A DNA stretch of 64,000 nucleotides from the NCBI GenBank assembly GCA_028673005.1, contig CM054118.1, forward strand, positions 87,228,964-87,292,963. The letters run 5' to 3'. A model generated the notes under the pieces. The model was given only the letters and a program-made list of their open reading frames with translations. It ran no database searches and was not told the origin of the DNA. A program made the position numbers and the translations under genes. The DNA comes from Tanypteryx hageni. Its lineage: Eukaryota > Arthropoda > Insecta > Odonata > Petaluridae. Below are positions 1 through 10,881 of the stretch, in pieces. Within the stretch, counting starts at the first letter, position 1, and every line of letters starts with the position of its first letter.

Positions 1-31
1 AGTGTTTTGTTTTTCAACATTACCAGACATA

Positions 32-345
32 TCATCTATTCTCCTCAACATAGTATTTCTTGAAAGCAATCATTTTTTTTACTTTTGGGTCACCACTATA
101 TTTTGTGAATGTCACAAGACTTGATTTTACAATCCCTTCTCCATCAGAGTATGGCTTTTGCTTACGAGTAAGCAAGAGAGAGATTTCATATGACACTTTC
201 ACCATGCAAGCCAATTCATTTTTTTCTGAAAAAATGACTTGTTCAGACAGTGCACTTTTCTTTTTAGAAATAAAATCGGCATGCAAAAAGGAGCCAACAG
301 GTAAGCTCCCAATGTTTGTTGTATCAAATGTAAGTAATTGCATGA
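32..345 (-). pseudogene. hAT (ZBED5/GTF2IRD2-like) transposase fragment
   Basis: An open frame of about 100 codons starts just inside the intron downstream of the RRM-gene exon at 351-503. Its middle reads like the segment seen in ZBED5/GTF2IRD2-type hAT transposases: a run of basic and hydroxyl residues, then an ELACMVKVSYEIS-like helix, then QKPYSDGE. The frame ends at a stop near the left edge and has no zinc finger or catalytic part in view, so I read it as a truncated, non-functional domesticated or dead fragment. The assignment rests on motif resemblance only. It could instead be a chance open frame, but the amino-acid pattern is more protein-like than its neighbours. Confidence 0.4.
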
Positions 346-350
346 CTCAC

Positions 351-503
351 GTATAAGGATCTATGGCTTCAGGAGAAAGGTTGTCCTCTTCCTTGGTGAT
401 CTTCTTCTCCACTTTCAAGGTTCCAGCACCAAATTTAATATCCTGGAGTTCCTTAATTACTTCATCTGGACTGATTTCATCTGCTAGCTGTACAAAGCAG
501 AAC
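351..503 (-). CDS. RRM/Q-rich protein gene, exon (leftmost in window)
   Basis: This is a coding exon of 153 nt on the minus strand. The acceptor is ...TTTCATCGCTAG at 504-505 and the donor GTGAGT at 345-350. It begins with one base that completes an Arg codon left two bases short by the exon at 4980-5437, so the phases agree. The translation starts FCFVQLADEISPDEVIKEL and continues through a Lys/Glu-rich end to DPYT. Joined to the preceding exon it supplies the RNP1-like strand (RFCFVQL), helix 2 and strand 4 of an RRM-like fold. The last codon is split, so coding continues left of the window, where a second RRM would be a reasonable expectation. Family not identified. Confidence 0.75.
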
Positions 504-1170
504 CTAGCGATGAAATAAAACACAGGTTAAGAGAAATTTTTATGTAAAACAGAGATCTTAAAAAATCTGAAATATGAAACACAAAGAGAAAATGTCTGGT
601 GTTAAATTTTTATAGTTCAGTAAAATAAAACATTTCATTAACCCCTTGAGTGTGATTTAAGTCCCATTGACAAGTACTTATAATCTTTCATGGTTTTGAA
701 TTAATAATTTCTATTCCTTGAACTCAATTATCTTGAATAGTGTACTTAAAACCTTTTATGATAATTCTTTATAGACTATGTTGAGGGTCTTTCCACTTCG
801 CGAAAGAATATACAAATTATTTCCATTACTTACTCTTGAGTCTGCTACACAAAACGTTTACAGCAAATAATCAGGTGCATATGTACATGTATGTGTGATT
901 CCTGATGAAAACTAAGTAAGACAGCCGATGCGAAGGTTGAGCTAAGTTTGCAACCCCCTGCCTCCTCCAATGGGTTTCCAGACCCAACCAGGAGTATAAT
1001 GATGCACACACTTTCCAAGAAGTTGAACACTCATAGACCTACCAGATGTCGATAGGGTAAAATCTCACTTTTAAAAATAATCCTGTAAAGCTTAACAGTA
1101 TCTTTTAATCCTGGTTAAAGGCAGAAAATGTATAAATGCAGCATCAAGAAATTCACAACTGTATGATCTT
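504..1170. other. Intron sequence, nothing recognised
   Basis: AT-rich intron of the minus-strand RRM gene. I see no coding potential, RNA gene or repeat terminus here. Confidence 0.5.
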
Positions 1171-3305
1171 ATATATCTATAAAAGTGTTTGTATGTATGT
1201 GTGCGACTCTATAACTCAAGAACTACAGAACATGGAAGCAAGAGAAATGTATCATTTTAATCGCAGTGCAGAGAAAGGTGGTGTAGTAGGGGTTTTAAAC
1301 CAATTTGATTGACCCTTTTAATTTTTTAAAATATTTTCTCTTCTAATTTTCCCATTTGAATAAGACAGGAATGAGTGTAGACAAATTTTACTTTGGACTT
1401 TAAAATTACTAATAACCCAAGTACGAGTTCCAGTCCTAAACCCATGAATGCCGAAATGTATGAAGTTTTGTTTCCCTACCGTCGAATTTCAAATACGGAC
1501 CAAAGATTTCCTAAATTACACTTTTAACAGCAAAATTTTGACATTTTTTAATTGGAAACTTATGATTGTCATGTATATCCAATTGCTGCTGACTCTTTGA
1601 ACTAGGAAAACCGGGTATGTGAGTTTGTTATTTTTATCATGGTAAAGTAAATGAACAAACTTCTGTCAATAGCATTGTTGGTATTGTGAGATAAAGATTA
1701 GCATAATTTATATGTGAAAGCAACTTCGTAAATACAAGAGGCATATTTTTAAGGTGTATAGTGTGAAAATTGCAGAAAAAGTAGAGAAAAATGTAAAAAT
1801 TTTAAATTTAAAAGAACTTCATCAGAAATGTCAAAACTATACAGTTCAAAACTTGAAACATTTGTTTGCATCAAAATAATTAATATTTTATTAAGTTGGG
1901 TGTAACATTATTAACAAAGTATAAAAAAATTCTGCAAGTTACTCAGTAATTTAAAAAAATTGTTTAGTTACAAAAATTAGCGTTTATTAACAGAAGTCAC
2001 GTATAAAATTTGCAAGATTGGCTCTCAAAAAGTTCATTATCTTTGACAGTGAGCCCAACTCACTCCTGGTGTACATATTTATTGCTATAAATGCAAAGTC
2101 TTATGTCTGCGATGGGTCTTCGCTGGTGTTGAAATCACGAGCTGAAATTCGTCAACGGGAAATTCCCCCGGCCCAAACGTGTACCCTTAATTATTTAATC
2201 GTATTGTGCCAGTGAAGACAACTTTACTTAAATTTGCAATTTGCTTCCCTCTTCACTGTCATAATTTGAAGTTTTTTTGTTAAAAGAATCTTTGTTAAAT
2301 TTCATATATTGTATTAATACAGGACTGTTATGTAATAGAAGGTTGAATGATTAACACTCAAATATAATTTTCTTGTAAATATTAAATCAGAAACCCGAAC
2401 AACGTTGAATTGAGTCAAATAACTTGCAACTTTTTCGTACTTAAAGTGTTTCTGTATACTCGGCATTGGTTATTTGTTCTTAACCTTAAACCTGAGCAAG
2501 GCCGGGTACTTCTGCAAGTAACTTATACATTAAATCATTTTCTCAATACATAACAAGATTGGAAAGGTGTACTCCATGTCGGAGTACACAGAGTTTCCAA
2601 ATGCCTTCTTTGGGATTTCACAATGTCCTCAATATTTTTCGCTCAGATGAGTATTTAATGAGAAGCTAGCAAGGTATGTTGTAAAATACATGTAAGTATT
2701 TATGTAAAGTTGTCGTTAGTATTGTCCTATTTTAACCAAAATTGGAATCGGTCGACCAATTTTAGCAAAACTCCCTAGTACCAAATTTCATCAAAATACG
2801 TCCAACCCAACCCAAGCTGAAACCAAGGAACATAGTAAGCTACATGTAGGTCATGTAAAGTGGTCGTAATTGTTGTCCAATTATAACCAAATTTGGAATC
2901 AGACAACCAATTTTAGCAAAACTCCCCAATAACAAATTTCATCAAAATACGTGCAGCGGCTCCCGAGTTGAAACAAAGGAACATTGTAGGTCTTCATGTA
3001 AAGTGGTCATCATTATCAAATGATTATTCATAAAGAATAAATAACGATATACTTCATTTTTCGAAATTTATACTTAAACTTTCATTTGTGCCATCAAGCG
3101 TTAAAAAACTGAACTAAAGCCCTTTTCCAAGATTAAAAATTTTTTGTCCTACTTAAACTAATAAATATGGAGTTTTCAGATTTTTTCCTTCAATGAATTT
3201 TGGTAAAGTACCCACATGCGTCCCACATTTCAACCTTCTATGTATAACAAAGTGCCCTTGACTTTAGCGGACAGACATACAAACTTTCTGCTTTATTAGT
3301 ATAGA
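1171..3305. mobile_element. Candidate DNA element with inverted ends
   Basis: The left end (ATCTATAAAAGTGTTTGTAT, from about 1175) and the reverse complement of the right end (ATCTATACTAATAAAG followed by AAGTTTGTATGTCTGTCCG, about 3269-3305) share ATCTATA, an A-rich gap, and GTTTGTATGT(A/C)TGT. Such termini are common on non-autonomous elements of arthropods. The 2.1 kb interior has no recognisable transposase but carries the tandem duplication at 2690-3000. I could not assign a superfamily or find a convincing target-site duplication. Confidence 0.4.
2690..3025. repeat. Tandem repeat, ~145-bp unit, two copies plus a partial
   Basis: Two adjacent units begin with ATGTAAAGTKGTCGT at 2702 and 2853, and a third starts at 2996 (ATGTAAAGTGGTCAT) but breaks off. 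The spacing is 151 then 143 bases. Both full units contain CCAATTTTAGCAAAACTCCC and AATTTCATCAAAATACGT. They are clearly homologous but diverged, so this is an old duplication inside the candidate element at 1171-3305. Confidence 0.75.
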
Positions 3306-3399
3306 TTCACCGTGAGCACTCACATTTGTCTACATTTACATAGGGACCCTGCAATCCGCCATAAGCATGTGGCTGGGGAAAATCATGAGTCATTTCCAT

Positions 3400-3535
3400 A
3401 CACCTCAGTGTCAGCAGTTCGATCATACTTTCGGAGTGCAATCGCTATCTCGCAGTTCGTATGTCGTACGTACATATGGGTGTTTGTAAGTCGAGCGTTC
3501 TTAAGTCCGGGACTGACTGTATTTATTAAATTAAT
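3400..3535. mobile_element. Tigger/pogo-type terminal sequence (single end)
   Basis: Read on the minus strand from about 3524, the sequence begins CAGTCAGTCCCGGACTTAAG and goes on with CGACTTAC. This is the CAGT...GACTTA style of Tigger/pogo termini, with TA next to the end. The opposite end was not found, so only a fragment is claimed. Confidence 0.35.
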
Positions 3536-3755
3536 GAAAAAATAGATTGAAAATAACTGGTGAGCAAAGAGAGAGGTTGGTCCCACAAAGGGCCTAGGGA
3601 GGAGACCCAAATACATAAAAATCTGTTGTGGCCACCACATGACTTTCTCTATATCTGTAATATTTCTAAAAATTCCAAAAAGGTTACATAATAATAAATA
3701 TTTTAAGAAACTGCGAGAAAATTTTAGACTTTACAAAGAACAGAAATAAATTCAA

Positions 3756-4665
3756 CAGGTAGCCCTCAATTTGCGCCGATTCAGATTAACGTCGATTTTG
3801 AAACCAGGAGGTCAAAAAGTGAAAAAATATATTTACTATTATTTAAAACGTTTTACAATTTTCTCGTATTGCTTCTTATACTAAATCGTAATTCTTACAT
3901 CGCTGATTTTGAATAAAAATTATAAATACAGTCATCTCTGCGAATTTGCTCTAATGCGATCGATTAATCGGTAAAAGCTGCTTGTAAAATGTAAACTTTT
4001 ACATATGCGAGTTTGCTCTTATGCGATTTCATTGCCGGTGCTTTAACCTATCAAAGGACAAATTTAATCTCTGCGGAGGTCCCAGGATTATGTTTATTAG
4101 GCGATTTTCTATAGGTCGGCATCTTACATGAATGCAACTATCGCATAACAGCAGAGACGACTGTACACTTCCTCTACGTGAAATGAAGACAAGCGATCTC
4201 CAGCGCATCCTCTTAGACATAGATAAACTCACCGATGAGCTCTGCGAGATTGACCACGACTGGGAGCGGAGTGCTACAGCGAAGAGGAGCGTTATGGCAT
4301 CCATGAGGCCTCATCATGAAATTTTGACAGAAAGAAGAAATCACGACAGTCCACACTGCATGCTTTCTTTAAAAAATGTGACGATCCTCAACCAGGGACT
4401 TTGTCAGAGAACTAACACTGCTTCATTACGCCATTGCTGGTTGTATGTGTACAAAATATATTTTTTAAATTCCCTTTATTATATTTACGTTATTTCAGAA
4501 CTTGAAATGTAATGCCATTATATTACTCGTCAATGTTTGGGTGCCGGGAACACATGTCATTGACTTCCCATTGATTTACATTATAAAATCGTTTCAATTT
4601 ACGCCGATTCCGATTACGCCGGTTCGTCCAGGAACGCATCCCCGGCATAAATCAAGGGCTACCTG
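3756..4665 (+). mobile_element. Internally deleted Tigger/pogo-type element
   Basis: The ends are inverted: CAGGTAGCCCTCAATTT at the left and, read inward from the right, CAGGTAGCCCTTGATTT. TA follows the right end. The left flank seems to have lost about 20 bases relative to other R1 copies, which accounts for the missing TA there. At 910 bp it is too short for a full Tigger element and retains only a transposase C-terminal region. It inserted into repeat R1a, so it is younger than that repeat copy. Confidence 0.7.
4132..4416 (+). pseudogene. Tigger-type transposase C-terminal remnant
   Basis: The open frame inside the element at 3756-4665 includes DLQRILLDIDKLTDELCEID, then an ERSATAKRSVMASMRPHHEI-like segment, and a tail ending near LKNVTILN. 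Charged helical C-termini of this form close Tigger/CENP-B-like transposases. The DNA-binding and DDE catalytic parts are missing, so it cannot encode an active enzyme. Similarity is judged by eye. Confidence 0.45.
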
Positions 4666-4979
4666 TATAGCCACAAAGCTCCAACAATTAAGAAAAGAAA
4701 AAAGAGCGTTACTAAGACGTAACTAAGCGTTAATTGTTAACAATAGTCATCGGTAGGTGACGTGGTGGTGGCACCCACAAAAAAGCTATCACATACACAC
4801 ACACAGACATCATCGAGAAAATTGTCAAAACATGTTCAAAATGTGTATTTCTGTTGAAATCTCGAAATCGATTTTTTTCATGAAAACAATACTTTCCCCC
4901 GTACTACATATGGAGAAAGTAAAAAGGCAGTTGGAAATTTTATGCAAGGAATAAAATTCTGCATACAAATGCTTCTCAC

Positions 4980-5437
4980 CTTGGTCCACTCGGCACTTGA
5001 AAGTGTACATTTTCTATTCCAGGATGAAATTTCTTCACCACCTCTTTCGAAAGTTCTGGATCAGGAAATCTTATTATAAGACTTTGGCTCCTGAGTCCTT
5101 TAAGGTATTCATTCTCCACAGACAGAGCCTTTTCGGCCGCTTCTTTGTTCCATGGTCGCGAGGGATAGCTCTGTGACATGGGTCTCCTCTTGCTACTCTT
5201 TGTCTTGGTGAACTCCTCAACCCCTGAATCGTCCATCTGTAGCGACTGTTGCTGCTGTCCCTGCTGCTGCTGGTTTTGTTGTTGATTTTGTGACTGCTGT
5301 TGTGATTGCTGCTGCTGTTGTTGCTGAGGCTGTTGTTGCTGCTGTGGAGGCTGTTGTGGCAGCGGTGGTTGAGACATGTGCTGCTGGACAGAGGTTAAGG
5401 GCGTACCTGGGGGAGGTGGGGGCACAGAGGCCAGAGA
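4980..5437 (-). CDS. RRM/Q-rich protein gene, poly-Q and RRM exon
   Basis: This coding exon has 458 nt. The donor is CAAG|GTGAGA at 4979 and the inferred acceptor is GTAG|TCTCTGG at 5438. From its start it encodes a proline run (SLASVPPPPPG), a Met/Pro-rich stretch, about 40 residues dominated by Gln (plus-strand 5237-5360), an acidic MDDSGVEEF, a basic SKKRRP-like patch (KSSKRRP), and the first half of an RRM-like fold. The fold shows strand SLIIRF, helix ELSKEVVKKFHPG and strand ENVHFQV. It ends in phase 2, matching the exon at 351-503. The acceptor is weak; a stronger-looking CCCCCAG|GT at about 5412 would break the phase with the 69-nt upstream exon. The exon lies between two copies of repeat R1. 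Confidence 0.75.
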
Positions 5438-5569
5438 CTACTCCTTTTAATTGTGATTCTGTGATTAGAAGACAATAGGCACTACAAAATGCATAAGACA
5501 CCCTCAATAACAAAATTCAACACAATTTATATTACTTACACCTATGGATACCTTTAATACAACTAGTAT

Positions 5570-6345
5570 ACCATATAAAAATCTGATGTGGCCACCACAT
5601 GATATTCTCCATATCTGTAATATTTCTAAAAATTCCACATAGGTTACATAATAATATATATTTTAAGAAACTGCGAGAAAATTTTAGACTTTACAAAGAA
5701 CAGAAATAAACTCAAACCATAGCCTTCTGATATTGGACATAGCCACAAAGCTCCAACAATTAAAAAAAGAAAAAAGAGCGTTACTAAGATGTAACTAAGC
5801 GTCAATTGTTAGCAATAGTCGTCGGTAGGTGGCGTGGTGGTGGCAGATAAAAATATAAGATATCTCTTCAACAATGCATTATATGGAAAAATGTTTCAAA
5901 CAAAGGTTGTATAAAATTAAATTTCCTACAACTTTGGTCCGATACATTTTTACATTTATCAAATATTAAAGCAAATATTTCAAATATCAAATATTAACGC
6001 AAATATTTCAAATATCAAATATTAAAGCAAATATTTCAAAATAACGGATAAGTGACAAGAGTAAACACTCACTTCCGGTTGACCAATTTTTACCAAAAAC
6101 TAATCAGTTCTTTTGACTTTTATAAAAATGTTAAATATAAAATTTTGCATTGACCTGATTAATAGTTTTTGAGTTAGAGCACCCACAAAAAAGCTATCAC
6201 ATACACACAGACATCATTGATAAAATGGTCAAAACATGTTCAGGGGACATCAAAACGTGTATTTTCGTTGAAATCTCGAAGTAGATTTTTTTCATGAAAA
6301 CAATACTTTCCCCTATACTGCATATATGGAGAAAATAAAAATAAC
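5570..6345 (+). repeat. Repeat family R1, copy b (most complete)
   Basis: The repeat is about 780 bp long. It begins AAAATCTGATGTGGCCACCA, continues through GAAACTGCGAGAAAATTTTA, ATAGCCACAAAGCTCC and the GGTGG tract, then CAATGCATTATATGG, a TTGACCAATTTT motif and CACCCACAAAAAAGC. It ends near ACTGCATATATGGAG. It matches R1a in the same orientation and R1c (34222-34775) in the opposite one. Copy b alone contains the expanded 28-bp array at 5959-6042. No open frame or terminal inverted repeat stands out. Confidence 0.8.
5959..6042. repeat. 28-bp tandem repeat, three copies
   Basis: The unit TCAAATATTAAAGCAAATAT plus TTCAAATA starts at 5959, 5987 and 6015, with one substitution (AACGC in the second unit). 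The homologous place in R1c holds only one unit, so this is an expansion specific to R1b. Confidence 0.85.
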
Positions 6346-7164
6346 TAAACTATATAATTGAGATGATAAAGTAAAAGATTATCATGCAGCTGGAACAGCT
6401 AATCTTTTTACCTCTCTCTTGGCAGTAAACCTCTGGCTACTTTGTCTGCCCGCTGGCGTGAAGATGCACTATCAGCACTGCAATCCTACAGAAGGGACAA
6501 AGTGGCAAGGGATGCCTTGCTAAGAGGGTTGTACATCTGAAGATTACTCTGATTTTCATAGACAGACAAAAAAGCTAATACTGAGATCAACATTTACATG
6601 ATATTTCAGACCACTTTTTTGGCATTCCCATTCCCTACGTTGAAAATAAAGTGTGGACGCAATACCAATTATATTGTAATTTTATGAGTGTATTATAAAT
6701 GACCTTCACAAATAAGCACCATCTTTCTTCTTAAATAATTTAAGAATGACATACTTTTGCTGAATTAATATTTGCAATCAATATATTATGAAGTGAAGCT
6801 TCTTTTATTAGCCATTCCATTAAATGACCACTCCTTTTAATGACCAATTTTTCTCAGAAAACATTTCCTAAAAAACCATTTTTCATCAGAACTTTATGTC
6901 GCTTAACAGAAGTTTCAGAGTATTTTCATTTGTAATCCATCTCTCATTAGATCCCTGGAACCTTGCAAATAAAACTCAGAATGCTTCATTCATATTTGTG
7001 TTGTTTAATTGGCCAGGAGACATATGACAATGTGGTACAGACTATTAGTTTTATTCTTCTTGCAAAGACTCACATAGACCAATTCCTGAATGCATCATCA
7101 TATCAACTATTTCAGCAGAAGCCTTCACTGATTAAGATGTTTATTCATGGAGCAAAAACTGTGC

Positions 7165-7440
7165 TGGATATCAAATATCTCTGAGGAGGAGGAACACCTG
7201 TTAAAGGCCCTGAAGAGCAATGGATTTAGCCATTCCATCATTAAACAGGCCATGAAAACTAACCATAAAGAAAAGCAACCAAAACAAATAGCTTTATGCC
7301 AAATTGCCTTGTCTCTGAGACTATGGAAGGCATTGCTAAGATGAAAGAGGCATCACTACCCCAGGACCAAATGCTTCTCCTACTGACAGAAGGAGTTTAT
7401 GAGGTGCTCTGATGTAGCAGGAGAAGTTACAATGTGCAAA
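7165..7440 (+). pseudogene. Penelope-like element remnant (RT end to GIY-YIG start)
   Basis: One frame reads EEEHLLKALKSNGFSHSIIK, the kind of segment that follows the reverse transcriptase core in Penelope-like elements. Shifted frames downstream give a Leu-rich LLLLTEGVYEV, which resembles the start of a GIY-YIG domain, then a CSRRSYN-like stretch. Frameshifts and stops separate the pieces. Only a short decayed trace is claimed. The stretch 6350-7160 upstream shows nothing I can name. Confidence 0.35.
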
Positions 7441-7639
7441 GGGTGGATCCAAAGAGTGCAGGCTGAATGGATTCTCTTTCCTCTATCTCAATATTCAATG
7501 AAAAATCTGCTAAATTATGCACATGACACCAAAATATTTTGGTTACGGTTCTTTTTTCCTTTTCAGTTGGAATAAACTTCTATAATATATATTTTGTACA
7601 CAGTTCAACAAGATTTGAGAGGGCATGTATGCATAATAT

Positions 7640-7765
7640 ATACCGTATATACTCATGTATAATGCGCTCTTGAGTATAACGCGCACCCATACTTTTTGCC
7701 AAACAATCCCAACTTTTTTATATACCCTGTGTATAACGTGCACTCTAGATTTTGAGGGGTATAAG
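7640..7765. mobile_element. Possible DNA-transposon terminal region
   Basis: The sequence ACCGTATATACTCATGTATA, then ATGCGC and AACGCGCACCC, and its echo TGTATAACGTGCACTC at 7731, have the style of terminal regions of non-autonomous DNA transposons in insects. There is no partner end, so the call is tentative. Confidence 0.3.
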
Positions 7766-7783
7766 AACAAAATTTTAGAATTA

Positions 7784-8925
7784 CAGTGAAACTTGGACAT
7801 AATGAGCATGGATATAACGAGTTCCCGGCCACAGCAAGCAAAAATCAAATAACATATCCTATGCTTAAAATTATGTACAAAATTTCTTAGATTTTACGAG
7901 CACGCTTTTCGGATATAACACGTAAAACTGGAATATCGGGGAGGAAAATTTGTCAGATATTTGAGTTCGAAATCCGTTCTATTGTTTTACGTCATCAAGT
8001 GGTCAGGTTTTATCTGTCCGCGCAGGAGGACACCATATGCTTCTGAAAAGACTGCCCATACTAAGGGGCCCATAGTGACCTTGGGTCGTCTATTTAAATT
8101 CTTCCAAGCATAAATCAGTGAATGTTTTACCCTTGAAAGAGCAACATGTCAGGAAACAAGAGGAAGTATTTCTCGGAAAAAGTGGAAATTATTCATGAAT
8201 TAGAATGTGGCGAAAAAAATGTATTGGTGTGTAAAAAGTTTGGATTGTCGTCACCAACAATGTCGACGTTGTAGAAGAACAAGGCAGTGATTTTATCTGC
8301 GTTTGAAAAAATCTTACCACAAACAAAAAGATGAAGAAGTGAGTATGATGACTTGGACAAAGCGTTGGTGGAATGGTTTAAGGTACAGAAGAATGCTGGT
8401 TTCCCTATTTTGAAGATGCAGGCCAAAAATTTTGCAGTTAAATTAGGACACAAGGAATTTAGTTGCAGTAACAGATGGCTGGACCGTTTAAAAAATTGGC
8501 ACAACATGGTTTATGCTCACTTAAGTGGAGAGGCCATATCTGCTGACACAAAAATGGCTAGTGAGTGGATAAAATGTATTTGGGAAGACTGCAAGAAGAA
8601 TTACACAGAAGATGAAATATACAATGCAGATGAAACCAAACTCTTTTATAACATGACCCCAACTACAACATTCAAATATAAAGGCAAAAAATGTGTAGGT
8701 GGAAAAAAATGAAAGACCACTTGACTGTGTTATTTTGTGCCAATGTGAGCAGGACTGACAGAAGAAAACTTCTTGTAATTGGGCGATATCAAAAACCTTG
8801 ATGTTTTAAAAATGTGAAAAGGATGCCAGTGGATTATGTTGCAAACCATAAAGCACGGATGACTTCTGATATCTTCAACCAATATTTAATGAAATGGAAC
8901 AGTGAATTGAAAATTAAAAATAAGG
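7784..8925 (+). mobile_element. Tigger/pogo-type element, right part missing
   Basis: The left terminus, CAGTGAAACTTGGACATAAT followed by GAGCATGG and ATAACGAG, is typical of Tigger elements and is preceded by TA (7782-7783). It leads into a Tigger transposase remnant. Homology stops near 8925, where hAT sequence in the opposite strand begins. The DDE C-terminal part and right terminus are therefore lost, either by deletion or by the neighbouring insertion. Confidence 0.7.
8146..8925 (+). pseudogene. Tigger-type transposase, N-terminal two thirds, broken
   Basis: The frame starts MSGNKRKYFSEKVEIIHEL, the first helix-turn-helix of pogo/CENP-B-like transposases, and continues with a second DNA-binding half (LDKALVEWF, then GHKEFSCSNRWLDRLKNWHN). 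The start of the catalytic domain (YNADETKLFYNM) carries the first Asp of the DDE triad. In-frame stops occur at about 8271 and 8710, and further ones follow. The segment around VDYVANHKARMTSDIFNQYL is recognisable before sequence similarity ends. It is a dead copy. Function in an intact relative would be cut-and-paste transposition at TA. Confidence 0.75.
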
Positions 8926-10222
8926 TTTGTTTTCGACCCATTTATTTGAGGTAGATGTATGTTCTGAGCTCCAAATTCCTATCTTTCTAGTTATGATGGA
9001 TTTCATACAAACCCTTTGGTCAAATAATTTGGTTTCATCTACTCCTATGCGACTGAAATGATCTTTAATTTCTTCCAAACTGTTATGTATCTCTTTCCAC
9101 TGAGGTAACTGTTTTAATAATTTCCATTCAAACCTATCCGATACCCCAAAGCTCTTTTCCCATTTTTCCAAATATTCTATACTGGTAGAATAAACATTTG
9201 AAATGATTTCATAAAACTCGGATTCATTTATCTTTTCAGATTCCACCAGCGACTTAAGTTGAATTCTTACATCTGTTGTAAAAAATCTTTCTTCATTCCT
9301 AGCAATAAGGACTTCTTTAAGAGATTTAACACCAAAGGCTACTTCAGTTGCCGATACATCTGTTTTTTTTTTAAAGATTCTACTACTTTCTGAAATGTTG
9401 AAATTTGATCTCTCACAAAAGATAACGATAATTTTAGGCAGGAATCTTCAAATAGGTTTTTCAAAATCATTGAACACTTTTGTTTTGAAAGAAAGTAAGA
9501 ACATAACCTATTAAACATTTCTAATATTCTGTATATCGCAGGTCCTAAGGATAAAAATCTTGTTTCCATGTTCTAATAACTTAGAATAATCTTCTCCTGC
9601 AAATTTACAAAAGTCTTTGAGCTCCTGAACTCTAACTGCATATATGTGAAAGTACTTGTAAACTTTAACCGCAAAGCATTCAACATCAAATGGCAAACAG
9701 TCAATAGCACATTGAAGGCAGTTGTGTATGATATGTGCACCGCAACCAATTCCAATAACATTCCTTGCAAGTCCTTTTTCAAGTTTACGCCATATATTAT
9801 TTTGACTTTCTGTTACAACCGCTAAAATTGGTGTTTGCATTATCGGCACAAAATCCTACAATCTTGTTTTGCAAACAATACTTATTTACAATGTCAATTA
9901 GCAGGTTGCATTGTAAATCGGATGTTTCACCAGGTAAAGAAGCAAACTCTAAGATTTTAGTTTGAACACCATTATCTGGTAAGAAATACTGAACAACAAC
10001 AGGAAAAAGGTTGTTCTCTTTTTTGTTTGAAGCATCTAAACTAATAGTTACACTACTGCATTTAATTAAATCAACGGAAACTTGTTCTAATACATAAGGT
10101 GACAAAACATTGCAAACAATTGCTTCCAATTTGGTACGGGCAGATGAAAACTTAGGTTGGTAAATCTTTTTGATCAAACTAAACAAACAGTCATTTGTGC
10201 AAAAACTCTGACCGTGACACAC
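8914..10222 (-). pseudogene. hAT transposase, frameshifted
   Basis: Three overlapping frames cover the DDE core of a hAT transposase. In order they contain SSVTISLDASNKKENNLFPV (first catalytic Asp), IVGFCADNANTNFSGCNRK (second Asp block), GIGCGAHIIHNCLQCAIDCL (the Cys/His block of the core) and ELKDFCKFAGEDYSKLLEHG. A last frame (8914-9246) reads YLEKWEKSFGVSDRFEWKLL in the all-helical insertion region. At least two frameshifts break it and the C-terminal dimerisation domain is not visible. The family resembles ZBED/FAM200-like hATs. It is not expected to be active. Confidence 0.7.
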
Positions 10223-10683
10223 TGTATGAAATGCAAAAAGAGCTTCACTGGCTGCAATTTTATCAAAGCCTTACACAGACAATCTTTCTTTAAGCGAATT
10301 AGAACGAACCATTAATTCTGTGACAATGTTGATGCCTCGGCCTTGATATGTTTGAATACCTCAATTAACCCTGCAACAAAGATGCAACTAGCTATTCAAC
10401 TTAAACATTGAAAGAACCAGAGCTCACGGAAACGGGCAGACAAATAAATCTGTGTACCTGTTCTATAAAGTGACAACTTAGCCTTATTCTCACTTTCCTA
10501 AACAGAGAAATATTCTGTTAAAACTTAATATTATCCATATTTTGAGAAAATTGGAGTCTGAATTTTAATCTCGAAAAGCTTTGAAATGGGACAAAATGGC
10601 TTTTTTGCCGAAAATGACAAGACGGTCTGGAAACGGCTCGAAAACGGGACTGTCCCGGAGAAAACAGGATGTATGGTCAGCCT
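8914..10683 (-). mobile_element. Decayed hAT element (minus orientation)
   Basis: Read on the minus strand, a terminal-like sequence at about 10683 (TAGGCTGACCATACATCCTG, then CCGGGACAGTCCCG) resembles the ends of some hAT families. It is followed after a non-coding stretch by transposase pieces from 10222 to 8914. No matching left terminus was found next to the Tigger remnant, so the 3' end is probably lost. A MITE-like unit (10690-10881) abuts the outer end. Confidence 0.6.
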
Positions 10684-10689
10684 ACACAA

Positions 10690-10881
10690 TAGGAAGTTAT
10701 TTGAATTTAGGATTCTGCAAATGTTCTAATCGTACGCGTTTATGGCAATTCTTCACATCATTCCTATGATTTGTTTTGTGTGTCAAAACTTTTATATAAA
10801 CTTGTGATCATTAGTGAATCTGAAAATTGAGACCAAAATGATTAGAACATTTGCAGAACCCCAAAACTGAAGAACCTCCTA
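10690..10881. mobile_element. MITE with ~42-bp terminal inverted repeats
   Basis: The left end contains TAGGAAGTTATTTG... then GATTCTGCAAATGTTCTAATC at 10711. The reverse complement of the right end reads TAGGAGGTTCTTC... then GGTTCTGCAAATGTTCTAATC. The inner 20 bases are identical between the ends and the outer part is about three quarters identical. The element is 192 bp with no coding capacity. No clear target duplication was seen. Confidence 0.75.

Larger units (their letters stand above)
3612..4922 (+). repeat. Repeat family R1, copy a (split by an insertion)
   Basis: The parts at 3612-3755 and 4666-4922 match consecutive parts of the repeat at 5570-6345. The left part has TGTGGCCACCACATGA, an A/T block, and GAAACTGCGAGAAAATTTTA. 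The right part has ATAGCCACAAAGCTCCAACA, GGTGGTGGCA and CACCCACAAAAAAGCTATCA. A Tigger-type element (3756-4665) separates the halves. Compared with copy b this copy lacks about 340 bases between the GGTGG tract and CACCCAC. Coding capacity is absent and the superfamily is unknown. Confidence 0.75.

Noticed and set aside
5217..5513. Ala/Thr-rich and Ala/Val-rich frames overlapping the poly-Q exon
   Set aside because: These are other-frame readings of the CAG/CAA tract; the phase-consistent frame is the Gln one.
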